Shown in pieces: positions 35,042 through 44,721 of a stretch of DNA of 64,000 bases. Under the pieces are notes generated by a model that was not told where the DNA came from, did not search any database, and saw only the letters and a list, made by a program, of their open reading frames with translations. This stretch comes from Candidatus Kuenenia stuttgartensis (lineage in GTDB: Bacteria > Planctomycetota > Planctomycetia > Planctomycetales > Planctomycetaceae), in NCBI GenBank assembly GCA_945861465.1, contig CAMAVB010000006.1, forward strand, positions 1 through 64,000. Direction: 5' to 3'. Each line of letters starts with the position of its first letter. Position 1 is the stretch's first letter. Both the position numbers and the translations under genes were made by a program.

Positions 35042-38000
35042 TCATTTCTCACCGGAATCCGACAACACCATCTTCTGTCCACTGATGCTGTAAACGTCAA
35101 AGTCTTTGCCTTCAGTATCGGCCAGCAAGACAAGTTCACCGCCCGTTCCAATTACCGAAAGATCAAATGTGGTCGTGCGGCCCATGCCAGATTCGGAAAC
35201 GTTGAAATCGTCTGCCATTGTGTAAACCAGTCCGGACCGTGACACAACAATGAGGTCTGAATCTTCGGGAATGCCTTTCGCGGTCACAAAGCCAAACTCG
35301 TCCGGATTCGGCAGAAACTTAACGAAACCTAAGTTCTTTGCGTCCAATATCAGGCAACCCTTCGGCATCCACAAGGCCAAATATTTCATGTCTTCTGTAA
35401 ACAATACAGATAAAATTGCCCCAAGCTGGTCCTCACCGGTCATCTGCTTCAATTCACCGGACATCTGCTTCCCATCAACAGGGAACACCTCTCCAGTCGA
35501 TAATTCGCAAAGCGACAATTTACCTTTAGCGTCCAGCATTAGCACGATCTTAAAATCGGGGCTGACAGTACATCCACCGCTCAAAGCGGCCTTGATCGGA
35601 TAGGTCTTCTTTTCCTGCAGCGTGACGGCATCCAGAACTTTCAATGTGGTCTCAGCACCTTGGTTATCAAAAATACAAAGCGAGTTTTCCTTCTCGTGAA
35701 AAAAGACCGAACTGGGTCGCATATCCAGCTTGATGGATGTCATTTTTTCAGAAGAAAACTGCGATTCAGGATCCAGACGGCCAATTTCTTCGCCCATCAA
35801 CAAAATTACGCCACCATCTCGTTCTGCGATGACACGTTCCACTGTCGCCGGAACCCGGACTCGTGCTGTCAACTTCTGATCATTGATCGACCACACATCC
35901 AGGACGCCATTCGTTCGAAGAATGATCGCCGACTTCGGTGACTTCGGTCCTGCCGAAAGGTCAACGTTGACAATACGTCCTACCGGCAGTGTTTCTCCGG
36001 GACCGATCCTGGAAGCGATCATCGGAAATGCGTAGTACCCTCCAACCAGCATCATAGCGACGATGACCAGGTAGAGACTTTTCGCGCCGCCAGGTACGGC
36101 ACCGGCAAGTGATGACGGTGTCAATATGGAAGCCAGACTGACAAACCGCTTTCGCAGTCGCTTCGATCGAATTGATCCCGTACTCTCTCCAAGATCCTTC
36201 AGAGACTGCTCTGCTCCGCGACGGACCATCTCCTCCCGATCTTCCAGCAGCGGAACGATTTGCTCTTCAACGCCTTCCAGCTTCAGCTGTGCGATAGCCC
36301 GCACGGCTTGATAACGCACCTCCGGCAACTGATCACGCATCAATGACAGTAATATCGGCCCCGCCGATGCCTGTCCCAGACGGCCTAACGCAATTACAGC
36401 CTGTAACCGGACCAGCGGATGATCTTCCAACGCTTCTTCCAGGAGATGCACCGACGTCGCGTCGCCGAAATCGCCGAGTGCTTTTGCGCACGCGCTGCGG
36501 ACCATTTCGCTTGGATCCCGCTTCAGCATATCCCGCAGTCTCGGAAGAACACCGTCAGGTTTCAGCACTCCCAACTGCTCAATCGCCTTACGTCGCAGCG
36601 CGGGAGCCTGGTCGTCGAGGAGTCGGCGAAAAACCGGAACGCTGTCCGGGATCTTCAGTTTGCGAAGTGCATCGACCGCCTGCTCGCGAAATGGCGACGA
36701 TTCTCCTTCAATAAAGCGCTGCAGAATCTGCAAAGACCTGTTCGTACCGTTTCTCTGCAGTGCTTCAAGCAGATATTCAACAGTTGTCGCATCGGTCTCC
36801 TGATTCAGCGCTTTGCCGATTACGTCGCCGAGTTTAGGTTCATCAATTCGCGACATCGATTGTGCGGCATTGCGGCGCACGTTCAAGTTGGGGTCAAAGA
36901 TCACCTGCTGCAGTAATTCGACACTTCGCGGACTGTACATCGTTGCCACAGACATCGCTGCCTGCGCCCGTACTGTCGGGTCTTTGTCTTGCAGAGCGTT
37001 GTTAATCCGAGAGATGCCGCGCTTCGCCTGCGTGCGAGCCAGTGCATCCACCGCCGCAACTCGCAGAACTGGTGCTTCGTGCGATGCCAGTTTTTGAAAG
37101 ACCTTCAGTTGCTTGTCGCCGGCAACCCGAGCAAGAAGCGAAACCGCGAATGCGGTCGAGTTAATGTCTGCGCCCCGCAGGATGCCCAGCAGAAATTCTT
37201 CCCATGCCGATTTCTTACCGTCAGCAACTGATTCAACACCTACGGTCACCACGGTTCTCAGGCTGGTTCCACAGAGACCAGCGGCAAACAGTACCGGACG
37301 AGTGGGCTCCAGATCGAGTTTGATGAGTGACTTCAGCGCGGCTTCGACAACGGTCCCGGACTTGTCAGCGAGTAGTTTCAGCAGCAACACGGCAGAGCCC
37401 GAATGCGGGATGCAACCGATCGCCTCGGCAGACGCTTCGCGAACCAGCTTTGCCGGCTTTTGAGAGAATGACGCCAGCGTGGAAAGCGCGCTTGGCGAAT
37501 TTGTGGCACCTAACTCACGAAGCTGTTCGATTATGCGATCGATATTCGTCGATGGTGTTGCCATCAATGCTGACACTCGACTTTTCAACGGCCGAGGCAT
37601 TGTCGCAGGGATCTTTGCTGAATCTTCAACCAGTTTCCGAAATGCATCCTCACGCGCAGCACTCAAACTGGCCATTGCTTTTTCTTGCGCCGCTGCTGTA
37701 AGTGTCTGGGCGGCTTCGATCCCTTCAACTGACTGTTCATCATGCCCCGGCAACACAATATTGGTCACTACGTCTGCGGAGCTGGAATGGTTGACCGTGG
37801 ATGACACATCAGAGCCGAATTTCCCGGTGCCGTTGGTTGTCGCGGTGAAAGCGACAGGTTGACTTGCCGAGCCGGTGAATGCTGGAATCAGCGGCGATGA
37901 TGTGGTGATATCGAACTCCGGAGCCGCCGACTTTCTGCCTGCGTGCTTGGCTGGCGTGTGTGTGCCGTTCGACGGCATCGCTGGCGGATGCTTCACCCGC

Positions 38001-39598
38001 ATTAATGGAGCACTCAAGCCTGGCGTGTTGCCCATCGCCGTGACTGTTTCGCCTGCAGAAATTGGAAACAGATTCTGACCAGACGCAGACGAGTCCTGTT
38101 TCGACTGACCATGGAGTTCTGACGGACGATAACCCTGATCGGAATGCTGTCCGGCAGGTCGAGTCATTTGACCACTCGATAGCATTGAGATTTCGCGAGC
38201 AGACAGCATTCCGCTCACCGACATAATACTCTGTGAATCGTCCGTAGCGAATTCCTGATCGCTCTGATCAACATTGAAGGATCCAGTGTCCTGGTACCCA
38301 GAAACTGAATTGAAGAATTCCTGATCGACAGCACTTCGGACGAATCCCCGGTTTACATCACTTCCGTTGCTGTCATCGGCCAGGTGGACGTCATCTGCAA
38401 GGTGGACGTCATCGGCCAGGCAGACGTCATCCACCAGGCGGACGTCACTTCGGTCATCGTCATCGTCATCGTCATCGAAATTTGCGGTCTCTTGGTATCG
38501 GCCTGCCGTCTGAGACTCCTTCGTGGCAGCAGACACGGCGCGTGTGTTGTACGGGCGACCTGAAGCCGCACCATTGATCGGGGTTGACTGACTTTTCTCG
38601 GCGCTACCCCAACCGAATACACTCGACTCTGACGAGTCTGAAGAATTTGAAACCGTTGCGACAGCGACCAGTGGTAGCGCAGATTTTTGAAGTTGCGGTC
38701 GCGCCTGCTGAGGGAGAATTTCAGGAACCGGCTGTGGCTCAACCGTCACACTGGCGGTAATGTGTTCAGAATCTCTGTCCATGATGGAATCGCGGAACTC
38801 AAATCGCAGCCAGTCTGCTGCAATCTTCAGTTCCGGGTGTTGGTCCGCATCTGATTCGCGGATCAATTGAAAGAAATGACTGCATTTACTGGTCGAGACA
38901 AGTCGCAGGACTTCCAGAATCAGGACGCGCAGAGAACGGCTGCCTGAACATGCAATCAGAATGGGCACCACCGTGTGAGGCTGATGCAACTGGACCAGTG
39001 CCTGAAACGCTGTATGCCTGACGCGCGAAGAACCGTCCTGGAGCCTCGGCAATAGCAAATACGCTGACAACGGATGCCGGATATAACCAAGCGCGACCGC
39101 AGCGGCATTGCGCACGTCTTTGGAGTGGGATCCTGAGACCAGTAATAGCGGAGGCAAAACGGCTGGATCACCCATTCGTCCAAGTGCAGTGATGATCGCG
39201 ATGCGCGCCGAGATTTCGTTACTCGGCAGAGCCGTCAGGCTTTCCATCAACGACACGAGCATCGGATTCGATGTTTTCGGAAGCGCTACTCCTATCGCCT
39301 TCAGCTTAGCCCGGCTTGATTGGATCTCCGCCGCCAGCCGAGACGTCACGTCTTCATGCGCTAATTCAAGGACAAAGCTTTCAAACGCTATTCGAGGATC
39401 AATGGGATGATCGGGCGACATCCCTTCATCCAACGCTGGATCCGATTCCGGCGCAGGACCCGAACCCAACGCTCCAGGACGTGAGACCATCGTCTCGGCA
39501 CCAAACCGGTCACCGCATTGACTGCAGAACTTCGCAACCATCAGGTTGCCGTACCCGCATCCCGAACACGGCTTAGATGTCTGGACTGCTTCCGTCAC
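35042..39598 (-). CDS. Giant zinc-ribbon/HEAT-repeat membrane protein with C-terminal propeller-like domain
   Basis: About 1518 residues from a GTG at 39598 with AGGAAGG five bases upstream; a GTG at 39613 is the alternative. N-terminal zinc ribbon (CSGCGYGN ... FCSQCGDRFG), a first HEAT/PBS-lyase-type block at about 100-270 (MGDPAVLPPLLLVSG), a long low-complexity acidic section with an Asp run and repeated (V/H)LADDVHLADD units at about 375-420, a second HEAT array at about 670-1130 (DPTVRAQAAMSVATM, NVRRNAAQSMSRIDEP, ALEDHPLVRLQAVIALGRLG), one membrane segment at about 1175 (SLYLVIVAMMLVGGYYAF) and about 300 residues resembling a beta-propeller. Probably a scaffold spanning the membrane; partners unknown. 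Confidence 0.85.
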   Translation of the reverse strand: MTEAVQTSKPCSGCGYGNLMVAKFCSQCGDRFGAETMVSRPGALGSGPAPESDPALDEGMSPDHPIDPRIAFESFVLELAHEDVTSRLAAEIQSSRAKLKAIGVALPKTSNPMLVSLMESLTALPSNEISARIAIITALGRMGDPAVLPPLLLVSGSHSKDVRNAAAVALGYIRHPLSAYLLLPRLQDGSSRVRHTAFQALVQLHQPHTVVPILIACSGSRSLRVLILEVLRLVSTSKCSHFFQLIRESDADQHPELKIAADWLRFEFRDSIMDRDSEHITASVTVEPQPVPEILPQQARPQLQKSALPLVAVATVSNSSDSSESSVFGWGSAEKSQSTPINGAASGRPYNTRAVSAATKESQTAGRYQETANFDDDDDDDDRSDVRLVDDVCLADDVHLADDVHLADDSNGSDVNRGFVRSAVDQEFFNSVSGYQDTGSFNVDQSDQEFATDDSQSIMSVSGMLSAREISMLSSGQMTRPAGQHSDQGYRPSELHGQSKQDSSASGQNLFPISAGETVTAMGNTPGLSAPLMRVKHPPAMPSNGTHTPAKHAGRKSAAPEFDITTSSPLIPAFTGSASQPVAFTATTNGTGKFGSDVSSTVNHSSSADVVTNIVLPGHDEQSVEGIEAAQTLTAAAQEKAMASLSAAREDAFRKLVEDSAKIPATMPRPLKSRVSALMATPSTNIDRIIEQLRELGATNSPSALSTLASFSQKPAKLVREASAEAIGCIPHSGSAVLLLKLLADKSGTVVEAALKSLIKLDLEPTRPVLFAAGLCGTSLRTVVTVGVESVADGKKSAWEEFLLGILRGADINSTAFAVSLLARVAGDKQLKVFQKLASHEAPVLRVAAVDALARTQAKRGISRINNALQDKDPTVRAQAAMSVATMYSPRSVELLQQVIFDPNLNVRRNAAQSMSRIDEPKLGDVIGKALNQETDATTVEYLLEALQRNGTNRSLQILQRFIEGESSPFREQAVDALRKLKIPDSVPVFRRLLDDQAPALRRKAIEQLGVLKPDGVLPRLRDMLKRDPSEMVRSACAKALGDFGDATSVHLLEEALEDHPLVRLQAVIALGRLGQASAGPILLSLMRDQLPEVRYQAVRAIAQLKLEGVEEQIVPLLEDREEMVRRGAEQSLKDLGESTGSIRSKRLRKRFVSLASILTPSSLAGAVPGGAKSLYLVIVAMMLVGGYYAFPMIASRIGPGETLPVGRIVNVDLSAGPKSPKSAIILRTNGVLDVWSINDQKLTARVRVPATVERVIAERDGGVILLMGEEIGRLDPESQFSSEKMTSIKLDMRPSSVFFHEKENSLCIFDNQGAETTLKVLDAVTLQEKKTYPIKAALSGGCTVSPDFKIVLMLDAKGKLSLCELSTGEVFPVDGKQMSGELKQMTGEDQLGAILSVLFTEDMKYLALWMPKGCLILDAKNLGFVKFLPNPDEFGFVTAKGIPEDSDLIVVSRSGLVYTMADDFNVSESGMGRTTTFDLSVIGTGGELVLLADTEGKDFDVYSISGQKMVLSDSGEK

Positions 39599-39702
39599 GA
39601 GTGCCTTCCTCACGCGGAATCGCGAAACAATTCATCACCGCTGGGATGGCACGGTTCAATCCAGCGCCAATCTTCGGCAACAAATTTGTTCGACTAATCC
39701 CC

Positions 39703-39746
39703 GACAATAAAAAGAAAGATCCGGCTGCGACCTACGTCGCAGCCGG
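39703..39746 (-). terminator. Intrinsic terminator of the DUF1559 gene
   Basis: A perfect 11-base stem, CCGGCTGCGAC (39721-39731) with GTCGCAGCCGG (39736-39746), four-base loop, followed on the minus strand by a T-rich run (ATCTTTCTTTTTATT). It lies 45 bases after the stop of the minus-strand DUF1559 gene. Confidence 0.85.
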
Positions 39747-39790
39747 GCAATCAAATCAACAATTCTTTCCGGACAACAGCACGCCGTACA

Positions 39791-41065
39791 CTAGTTTTCG
39801 AAATTAACCTTGGTATCGGCCGCTGGGTCCGTGATCCAAGTTCCACAAAACACGTCGAATGAGTTGATCTCACAAGGACCAGGAGTGTACCCGTCAGTCC
39901 CAGCGTCCATCCCTGTGGTATTGAACCCGGGATTCAGGTACTTGTCGCCGTTCGAATCGAACAGCGATTTGATGCTGCCGTCCGCCATCAGCAAATTGCA
40001 GCTGCCACGGTGCGTTGCCGCCCAGTCACGGGTGTCCTGCAGTACCAAACCCAAAGTCGAATCTTTAGAATAGTCGGTTTCGTTCGTAGCTGTTACCAAC
40101 TCATCAACAAGGGGATATCTCTTTGGATTGTACGAAGTAACAGACAAGCCGTTCATCGCAGCCTCTTTATCCAGCAATTCGATAGTGGCCGCCGCTGGTC
40201 TCCGCCGGGCAGGGCCATCGTTGGCTGTTTCACAAAGACGAGATCCTGCGATCAGTTGCCCACTATCGTCCAGGGATCCAGTGAACAAACCAGTGTTGAG
40301 TATCGCTTCACTCGCATCGCCTGGACTGGCGTCACCCAGTAGCGGAATCGAGCTCGATGGAACATCAGAACGACTCAGCTGAGTCTGAGTTAAAGGACCA
40401 GTACATGTCGGTGCGTCGTTCGCTGTAATTGTCAAACTTTTGCACCCAATTCCGTTCATTAGCGGAGGATCGGTAGCTACGGGCGCGACCGTCTTCAACG
40501 CCTGACCACGACTCATGAACCAGCTTGAAGCGTAGTTCGCATTTACACCCTTGCGAATCCATTCCTTCATGACTAAGCCACGATCGTTCGTCAAAGCACC
40601 AAAGGCATTCAATGCCGTGACCATCGGGCCCGCACCCTGGCGGCTGTTCAAAGTCCTGGAGTTGCCGCTTGTAAAGTTTGCGTTCGCTAGACCATCATTA
40701 AGCTTCTCATAGCCTTTTGTCTCGTTTGTTGGACAGAGCATGGCACTTGGCAGACCGCCCTTAACCGCCAAGACATTCCCTACCCAGCTGTACAGCGTCG
40801 GGTCACCGTCGCGGATAAAGTCATACTGACCTGAACAGAGCCGTTTGGCCGGATCGCTGTCACTCCATGAGTACAGGGCGAGACCGAATTGGCGCAAATT
40901 ATTCTTGCATTGTGCACTCCTGGCTGCTTCGCGTGCGGCTTGGATTGCCGGGAGAATCAGTGCCATCAGGATTGCGATGATCGCAATTACGACCAGAAGT
41001 TCGATCAAAGTGAACCCCTTACGCCGGGCTTCGACGATCATTCGATTCTTACAAAATGTCTTCAT
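39791..41065 (-). CDS. DUF1559 prepilin-like (type II pseudopilin N-terminus) protein
   Basis: 424 residues from the ATG at 41065, preceded by AAGGAA; a frame to 41119 exists. The N-terminus has a prepilin peptidase site and hydrophobic helix ([20 protein letters not shown]), then the DUF1559 signature [32 protein letters not shown]. Near the C-terminus [19 protein letters not shown] is the usual H-x9-DG motif. Planctomycete genomes carry dozens of these proteins; they are assumed to be surface or pseudopilus-like, with unknown function. A 17-bp tandem array starts 49 bases upstream of the start codon, in the expected promoter/5' UTR. Confidence 0.93.
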   Translation of the reverse strand: MKTFCKNRMIVEARRKGFTLIELLVVIAIIAILMALILPAIQAAREAARSAQCKNNLRQFGLALYSWSDSDPAKRLCSGQYDFIRDGDPTLYSWVGNVLAVKGGLPSAMLCPTNETKGYEKLNDGLANANFTSGNSRTLNSRQGAGPMVTALNAFGALTNDRGLVMKEWIRKGVNANYASSWFMSRGQALKTVAPVATDPPLMNGIGCKSLTITANDAPTCTGPLTQTQLSRSDVPSSSIPLLGDASPGDASEAILNTGLFTGSLDDSGQLIAGSRLCETANDGPARRRPAAATIELLDKEAAMNGLSVTSYNPKRYPLVDELVTATNETDYSKDSTLGLVLQDTRDWAATHRGSCNLLMADGSIKSLFDSNGDKYLNPGFNTTGMDAGTDGYTPGPCEINSFDVFCGTWITDPAADTKVNFEN

Positions 41066-41113
41066 TTGTGTGTGTTCCTTTTGAAAAACAATACCAAAAT
41101 CCTGGTAATTCGA

Positions 41114-41506
41114 CTGCAATCACACTTGGACTGCAATCGCACCCTTGGACTGCAATCACACTTGGACCGCAATCACACTTGGACCGCAATCACACTTGGA
41201 CCGCAATCACACTCTGACTGCAATCACACTCTGATTGCAATCACACTCTGACTGCAATCACACTTGGACTGCAATCACACTCTGACTGCAATCACACTTG
41301 GACTGCAATCACACTCTGACTGCAATCACACTTGGACTGCAATCACACTTGGACTGCAATCACACTTGGACTGCAATCACACTTGGACTGCAATCACACT
41401 TGGACTGCAATCACACTTGGACTGCAATCACACTTGGACTGCAATCCGCCTTGGGCTGCAATCACACTCTGACTGCAATCCGCCTTGGGCTGCAATCACA
41501 CTTTGA
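41114..41506. repeat. Tandem array, 23 copies of a 17-bp unit
   Basis: Consensus CTGCAATCACACTTGGA, 23 head-to-tail copies, all 17 bases except the second (19). Variants cluster by position: CCGC-starts in copies 4-6, CTCTGA ends in 6-8, 10, 12 and 21, CCGCCTTGGG in copies 20 and 22. Copies 13-19 are identical, which suggests recent expansion. The period is not a multiple of three, so reading frames through it are artefacts. It lies directly upstream of the DUF1559 gene; on that strand the unit reads TCCAAGTGTGATTGCAG. Confidence 0.97.
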
Positions 41507-42236
41507 CTGCAGAATCCCGACCCTTTTTTATGTTTGCATCGACCAATCGCTGTCGTTCGTTCTGGATACCTCTTCTCTTCTCTTCTCTCCTCTTCTCTTC
41601 TTCCTTGCGGACACATTCCTCCCTGCCAACTGAAACCTTTGAAAGCCCAGTGGCTTGCAAAAAACCCCTTATCCAAATTCTGACAGATCGCCGACTGATT
41701 CAGGAACCATCAAACAACCGTGGCAGCGACTTCCGTTCAGCCACGTTTTTCATCAACGCCGCATGGTATTCTTCGCGGTCGTGTTAAGCAATTATTAATT
41801 AGGGAGGCATTGACAAAAGTTTTCCTGAAATTTGTCTTAACTGCTCCTGCACGCTGGCAATCGGTCACTAAGTCGCCTTAAACTGAGGGTTTTCACCTAT
41901 TTGAGCTGGGGATTTACACCCAAGCGTCTGTCTGTTCACAGCTGTTCTTCTGTGCGGCAAGGTGCTCCCCGCAGGTATCTGCAGGTCGATTTCCCGCATC
42001 GAACGCTCCGTCAAGATATGATTTTCGGGTCCAAATTATCAGCCGGAACGCAGTGTCCGGCTCTAACCGTGGGCCAACGCCCAGCGGCTGATAAACACAA
42101 CCCGAAGTTGATGGTTTGAAAGAGCACCCTCTAGCGGCGTGTCATTTTAATACCAACCCGAAGCACCAACCATGCCGAAATGGCTGAATTCCTGGCTGCC
42201 GCTTTGCGTTGACATGACCATGAGCCATAAAAACCA

Positions 42237-42366
42237 CTAAGGCGAGCGGCAGGATAGAACTTACCATCCGCAATTTGTACGACGGACTTCCAGTCCGTCG
42301 AGTAGCACCATGCGACGGACTGGAAGTCCGTCGTACCAGTAAATTCATTTCTGCCGCTCGCCTTAG
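42237..42366. repeat. Nested palindromic element, family R1, copy B
   Basis: 130 bases, same orientation as copy C and nearly identical to it. Terminal repeats CTAAGGCGAGCGGCAG / CTGCCGCTCGCCTTAG; inner palindromes ACGGACTTCCAGTCCGTCGA and CGACGGACTGGAAGTCCGTC. Its right CTTAG end runs straight into another palindrome (42377-42475). Confidence 0.92.
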
Positions 42367-42376
42367 AGGCTATCCG

Positions 42377-42475
42377 AAAAGTCGTGGTTCGTTCCGCGAA
42401 CCGACGTCTTGATATGAGAAATGCCATAATTGGCAGCGTTTGAAATGCGATGGTTCGCGGAGCGTACCACGACTA
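42377..42475. repeat. Inverted repeat with CGTGGT/ACCACG arms
   Basis: Left arm GTCGTGGTTCGTTCCGCGAA (from about 42377) and right arm GGTTCGCGGAGCGTACCACG (ending near 42471) pair with few mismatches around about 55 bases. Flanking GGCTATCCG and TATCCGG extend the symmetry. Single copy in the window. Confidence 0.65.
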
Positions 42476-43079
42476 TCCGGTTCTCGGATTGCCTCTAAAT
42501 CAACATACCGCTAGCGACTTGCGCCTTAAGGTATTCGATTTTCGGGACTGAACTCCGCGACATGAAATTTAAGTCGGCGAACGACGGGGAATCGCGGAGT
42601 GGGTATTTTGAGTTCAATATGTCGCGGAAAATGGCTTCAGCGTAAGAACAAACTGCCATCAACTACTGTGCCGTGACAGTCGGAAATTGACTGCAAAGCT
42701 GTTGCAGACAGTAAGTTGTCGCGAAAAGTTCGCATTGCTTTCAAATCGGAGTCAACAATTCGTCAGATGTGTATTCAGCAGACCCGTGGTGATCCATCAA
42801 TGACGCGAAAACGGCAAAGTCTACCATTAGGTTCCGGAAATTTTTAATAAATTGACAGAAAAACAATCGAAATACCCAAGAATTCTGTCGCAATCGGATT
42901 GCAACGGTCTACGGGTTTAGCCTAAGTCGTGGAAACGGCGGAAGAGAATCGCAGGCTGCGGACGATTTACAATTCACGGTGGTCTGCTCGAACATTTCCC
43001 GACAAAGTCTGAGAGGGCGAAAGCCTGCGGCACTGTGCGTATGTGCGGATCCGGATGTTGATATGTGCGAATACGTCAC

Positions 43080-43187
43080 GTGAGCCACGCCCCGCGATTC
43101 AAATTGAAAATTGAAAACTGAACAATCGCGGCCCGCTGGGCACGCGGTGAAACGAGCGACTGCCAACCGCGTGCAGGATACAAACCT
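43080..43187. repeat. Family R6, copy B (one arm shortened)
   Basis: The right arm, CAATCGCGGCCCGCTGGGCA then CGCGGTGAAACGAGCGACTG then CCAACCGCGTGC, matches the left arm of copy A at 13146 inverted. The left arm retains only GCCACGCCCCGCGATTC. The spacer is AT-rich, as in copy A. Confidence 0.65.
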
Positions 43188-43227
43188 AAATCCACACCGG
43201 CGGCTAGCCTGCATTGCTCACAGGTCC

Positions 43228-43375
43228 GTAGGCCGGACCGAGCAAACCCAATGAAAGCCGGAGCGGCGTCCGCCAGTCAAATCCAGATCGACGCGACAGG
43301 GTGTCACGACGAGGAATCCGGGTTTGCGCTGTTCCGGCATCGGCGGCGGATTTGATCCGGCCTACACCTACGGCA
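43228..43375. repeat. GGCCGGA-type inverted repeat
   Basis: Arms GTAGGCCGGACCGAGCAAAC and, inverted from the right, GTAGGCCGGATCAAATCCGC with an internal GGGTTTGCGCTGTTCCGGC. Related to the TAGGCCGGACCAGGCG element at 12253. Confidence 0.5.
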
Positions 43376-43522
43376 TCGGGTTAAACGAAAACACTCCCGA
43401 TCGTCCTTAAATCAACAGACCGCTAGCGCCTTGCCGCTCACAAAATCTCAAATCTGACCGCGCGAAGTGTACTTGCGGCGGATGAGTCGAGGATCCATCC
43501 GAACACTCAGATGCGTGGAGTC

Positions 43523-44302
43523 CTAAGAGTGCATCACGCAGCCGCCGTCAACGTTGATCGTCTGCCCCGTGACTTCTCCCGCTCGAGCACTGCACAGAAA
43601 GACGATCATCGCTGCGATGTCGTCAGGCTGCTGCCAGCGTCGCAGCGGAATCACCTGATGAATTTTGTCCGCCGCCCAATCTTCATAAGAGCGGCGTTTC
43701 TCCGCCGGCTGCTGGTCGTGCCATGATTTCCAGACCGATTCATTCAGCGGCGTCTTCACCATTCCCGGACAAACGGAGTTCACGCGAACTCCGGACGCCG
43801 CGAGATCTTTCGCGATGCATTGCGCGAAATTGATATTCGCTGCTTTGCTCGCACTGTACGGCGGATCTGTCTGTGATCCGATTTGACCGGCAACGCTCGC
43901 CAGGAAAACCATCGCTCCCTGTCCACGAGACTGCATCGCCGGTCCAGCCACATGGGCCAAATGCACCATGCCGAGAATATTGACCTGCAAAACTCTGTCC
44001 CACGCCGAGACGGGAACCCGGGTGTAAGGAAACCCGAAGTGCCCGGAACCAATCGCCGCTGCATGTACGAGAATATCAACCGACCCCAGATGTTCTTCCG
44101 TATGCTGCCATGCCGCTGCAACTGCGGTCAGACTTGTGACATCCACCGACTGAATCAGCTCTGCCCCGACCGTCTCTTGTGCAGTCAAGTCCCAGACGGC
44201 AACGCGTACGCCTTCCTGAGCCAGTAACCGCACCGTCGCCGCTCCGATCCCACTCGCCCCACCCGTCACAATGGCCACTCGGCCAGCAATGCCAAGATCC
44301 AA
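43523..44302 (-). CDS. Short-chain dehydrogenase/reductase (SDR)
   Basis: About 259 residues from a TTG at 44302, which has GGAG six bases upstream; a TTG at 44308 has worse spacing. Classical SDR: cofactor motif TGGASGIG, DILVHAAA (the usual NNAG is altered), catalytic Ser in FLASVAGQIGS, YSASK, and the C-terminal GQTINVDGGCVMHS. Aspartate in VAVWDLT favours NAD(H). The substrate is unknown; family members reduce or oxidise sugars, steroids and acyl chains. gatC lies upstream, 36 bases away on the same strand. Confidence 0.93.
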   Translation of the reverse strand: MDLGIAGRVAIVTGGASGIGAATVRLLAQEGVRVAVWDLTAQETVGAELIQSVDVTSLTAVAAAWQHTEEHLGSVDILVHAAAIGSGHFGFPYTRVPVSAWDRVLQVNILGMVHLAHVAGPAMQSRGQGAMVFLASVAGQIGSQTDPPYSASKAANINFAQCIAKDLAASGVRVNSVCPGMVKTPLNESVWKSWHDQQPAEKRRSYEDWAADKIHQVIPLRRWQQPDDIAAMIVFLCSARAGEVTGQTINVDGGCVMHS

Positions 44303-44338
44303 ATTCAATCTCCTTTAACGTTACTGTCGAGAGCGGAC

Positions 44339-44635
44339 TCAACTGTTTCCCTTTTCCTCCAGAATTTTGGGCACGAGGAAGAACTGTCCGTCGGACTTCG
44401 GAGCGTTTGCCAAAGCGGCTGCGCGGGGAAGAGACGCCCGTTGTTCATCGTCGCGAAACACATTCTCTGCGGGGATCGGGTGCGGCATCGGAGCGACATC
44501 TGCCGTCTCGACTTCGTTCAGCAGGCTGACATAGTCCAGAATGACGGTTAGCTGATCACCACATGCAGTCAGTTCCTGTTCATTCAAGGACAGTCGAGCG
44601 AGTAAGGCAACCTTGCGTACTTCGGCGAGTTCCAT
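44339..44635 (-). CDS. gatC: Aspartyl/glutamyl-tRNA amidotransferase subunit C
   Basis: 98 residues from the ATG at 44635. The start MELAEVRKVALLARLSLNEQ and the closing segment FFLVPKILEEKGNS match the GatC pattern (VxxxARLxL ... F.VPKV). GatC stabilises the GatAB amidotransferase that makes Gln-tRNA(Gln) and Asn-tRNA(Asn). gatA and gatB are not in the window. Confidence 0.93.
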   Translation of the reverse strand: MELAEVRKVALLARLSLNEQELTACGDQLTVILDYVSLLNEVETADVAPMPHPIPAENVFRDDEQRASLPRAAALANAPKSDGQFFLVPKILEEKGNS

Positions 44636-44721
44636 AGTTTTCAAGTCCTGAGTTCATCGGGATGCCATTGAATCCGGGTGATACTTCACGCAAACCTCGC
44701 GAGATGCGATTCGGTCAGCGT

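Larger units (their letters stand above)
41507..43522. other. 2-kb gene-free, palindrome-rich region
   Basis: No credible gene on either strand. Contents in order: pyrimidine-rich TCTTCTC stretch near 41571-41605; palindrome TATCAGCCG ... CGGCTGATA (about 42038-42095); R1 copy B (42237-42366); an inverted repeat with arms GTCGTGGTTCGTTCCGCGAA and GGTTCGCGGAGCGTACCACG (about 42377-42475); a CGCTAGCG sequence near 42500; arms TCCGCGACATGAA / TTCAATATGTCGCGGA (about 42557-42629); partial R6 (about 43080-43187); GTAGGCCGGACCGAGCAAAC element (about 43226-43372); CGCTAGCGCCTTGCCGCTCA near 43420. The sequence between elements is AT-richer and unassigned. Confidence 0.6.

Noticed and set aside
41114-41506. 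Possible CRISPR array
   Set aside because: Units are 17 bp head to tail with no spacers; CRISPR repeats are about 23-50 bp separated by unique spacers, and no cas genes are near.
40889-41633. Long open frames reading [15 protein letters not shown]-type repeats across the array
   Set aside because: They are translations of the 17-bp repeat in three phases, lack ribosome binding sites, and run antisense to the DUF1559 gene at their left end.
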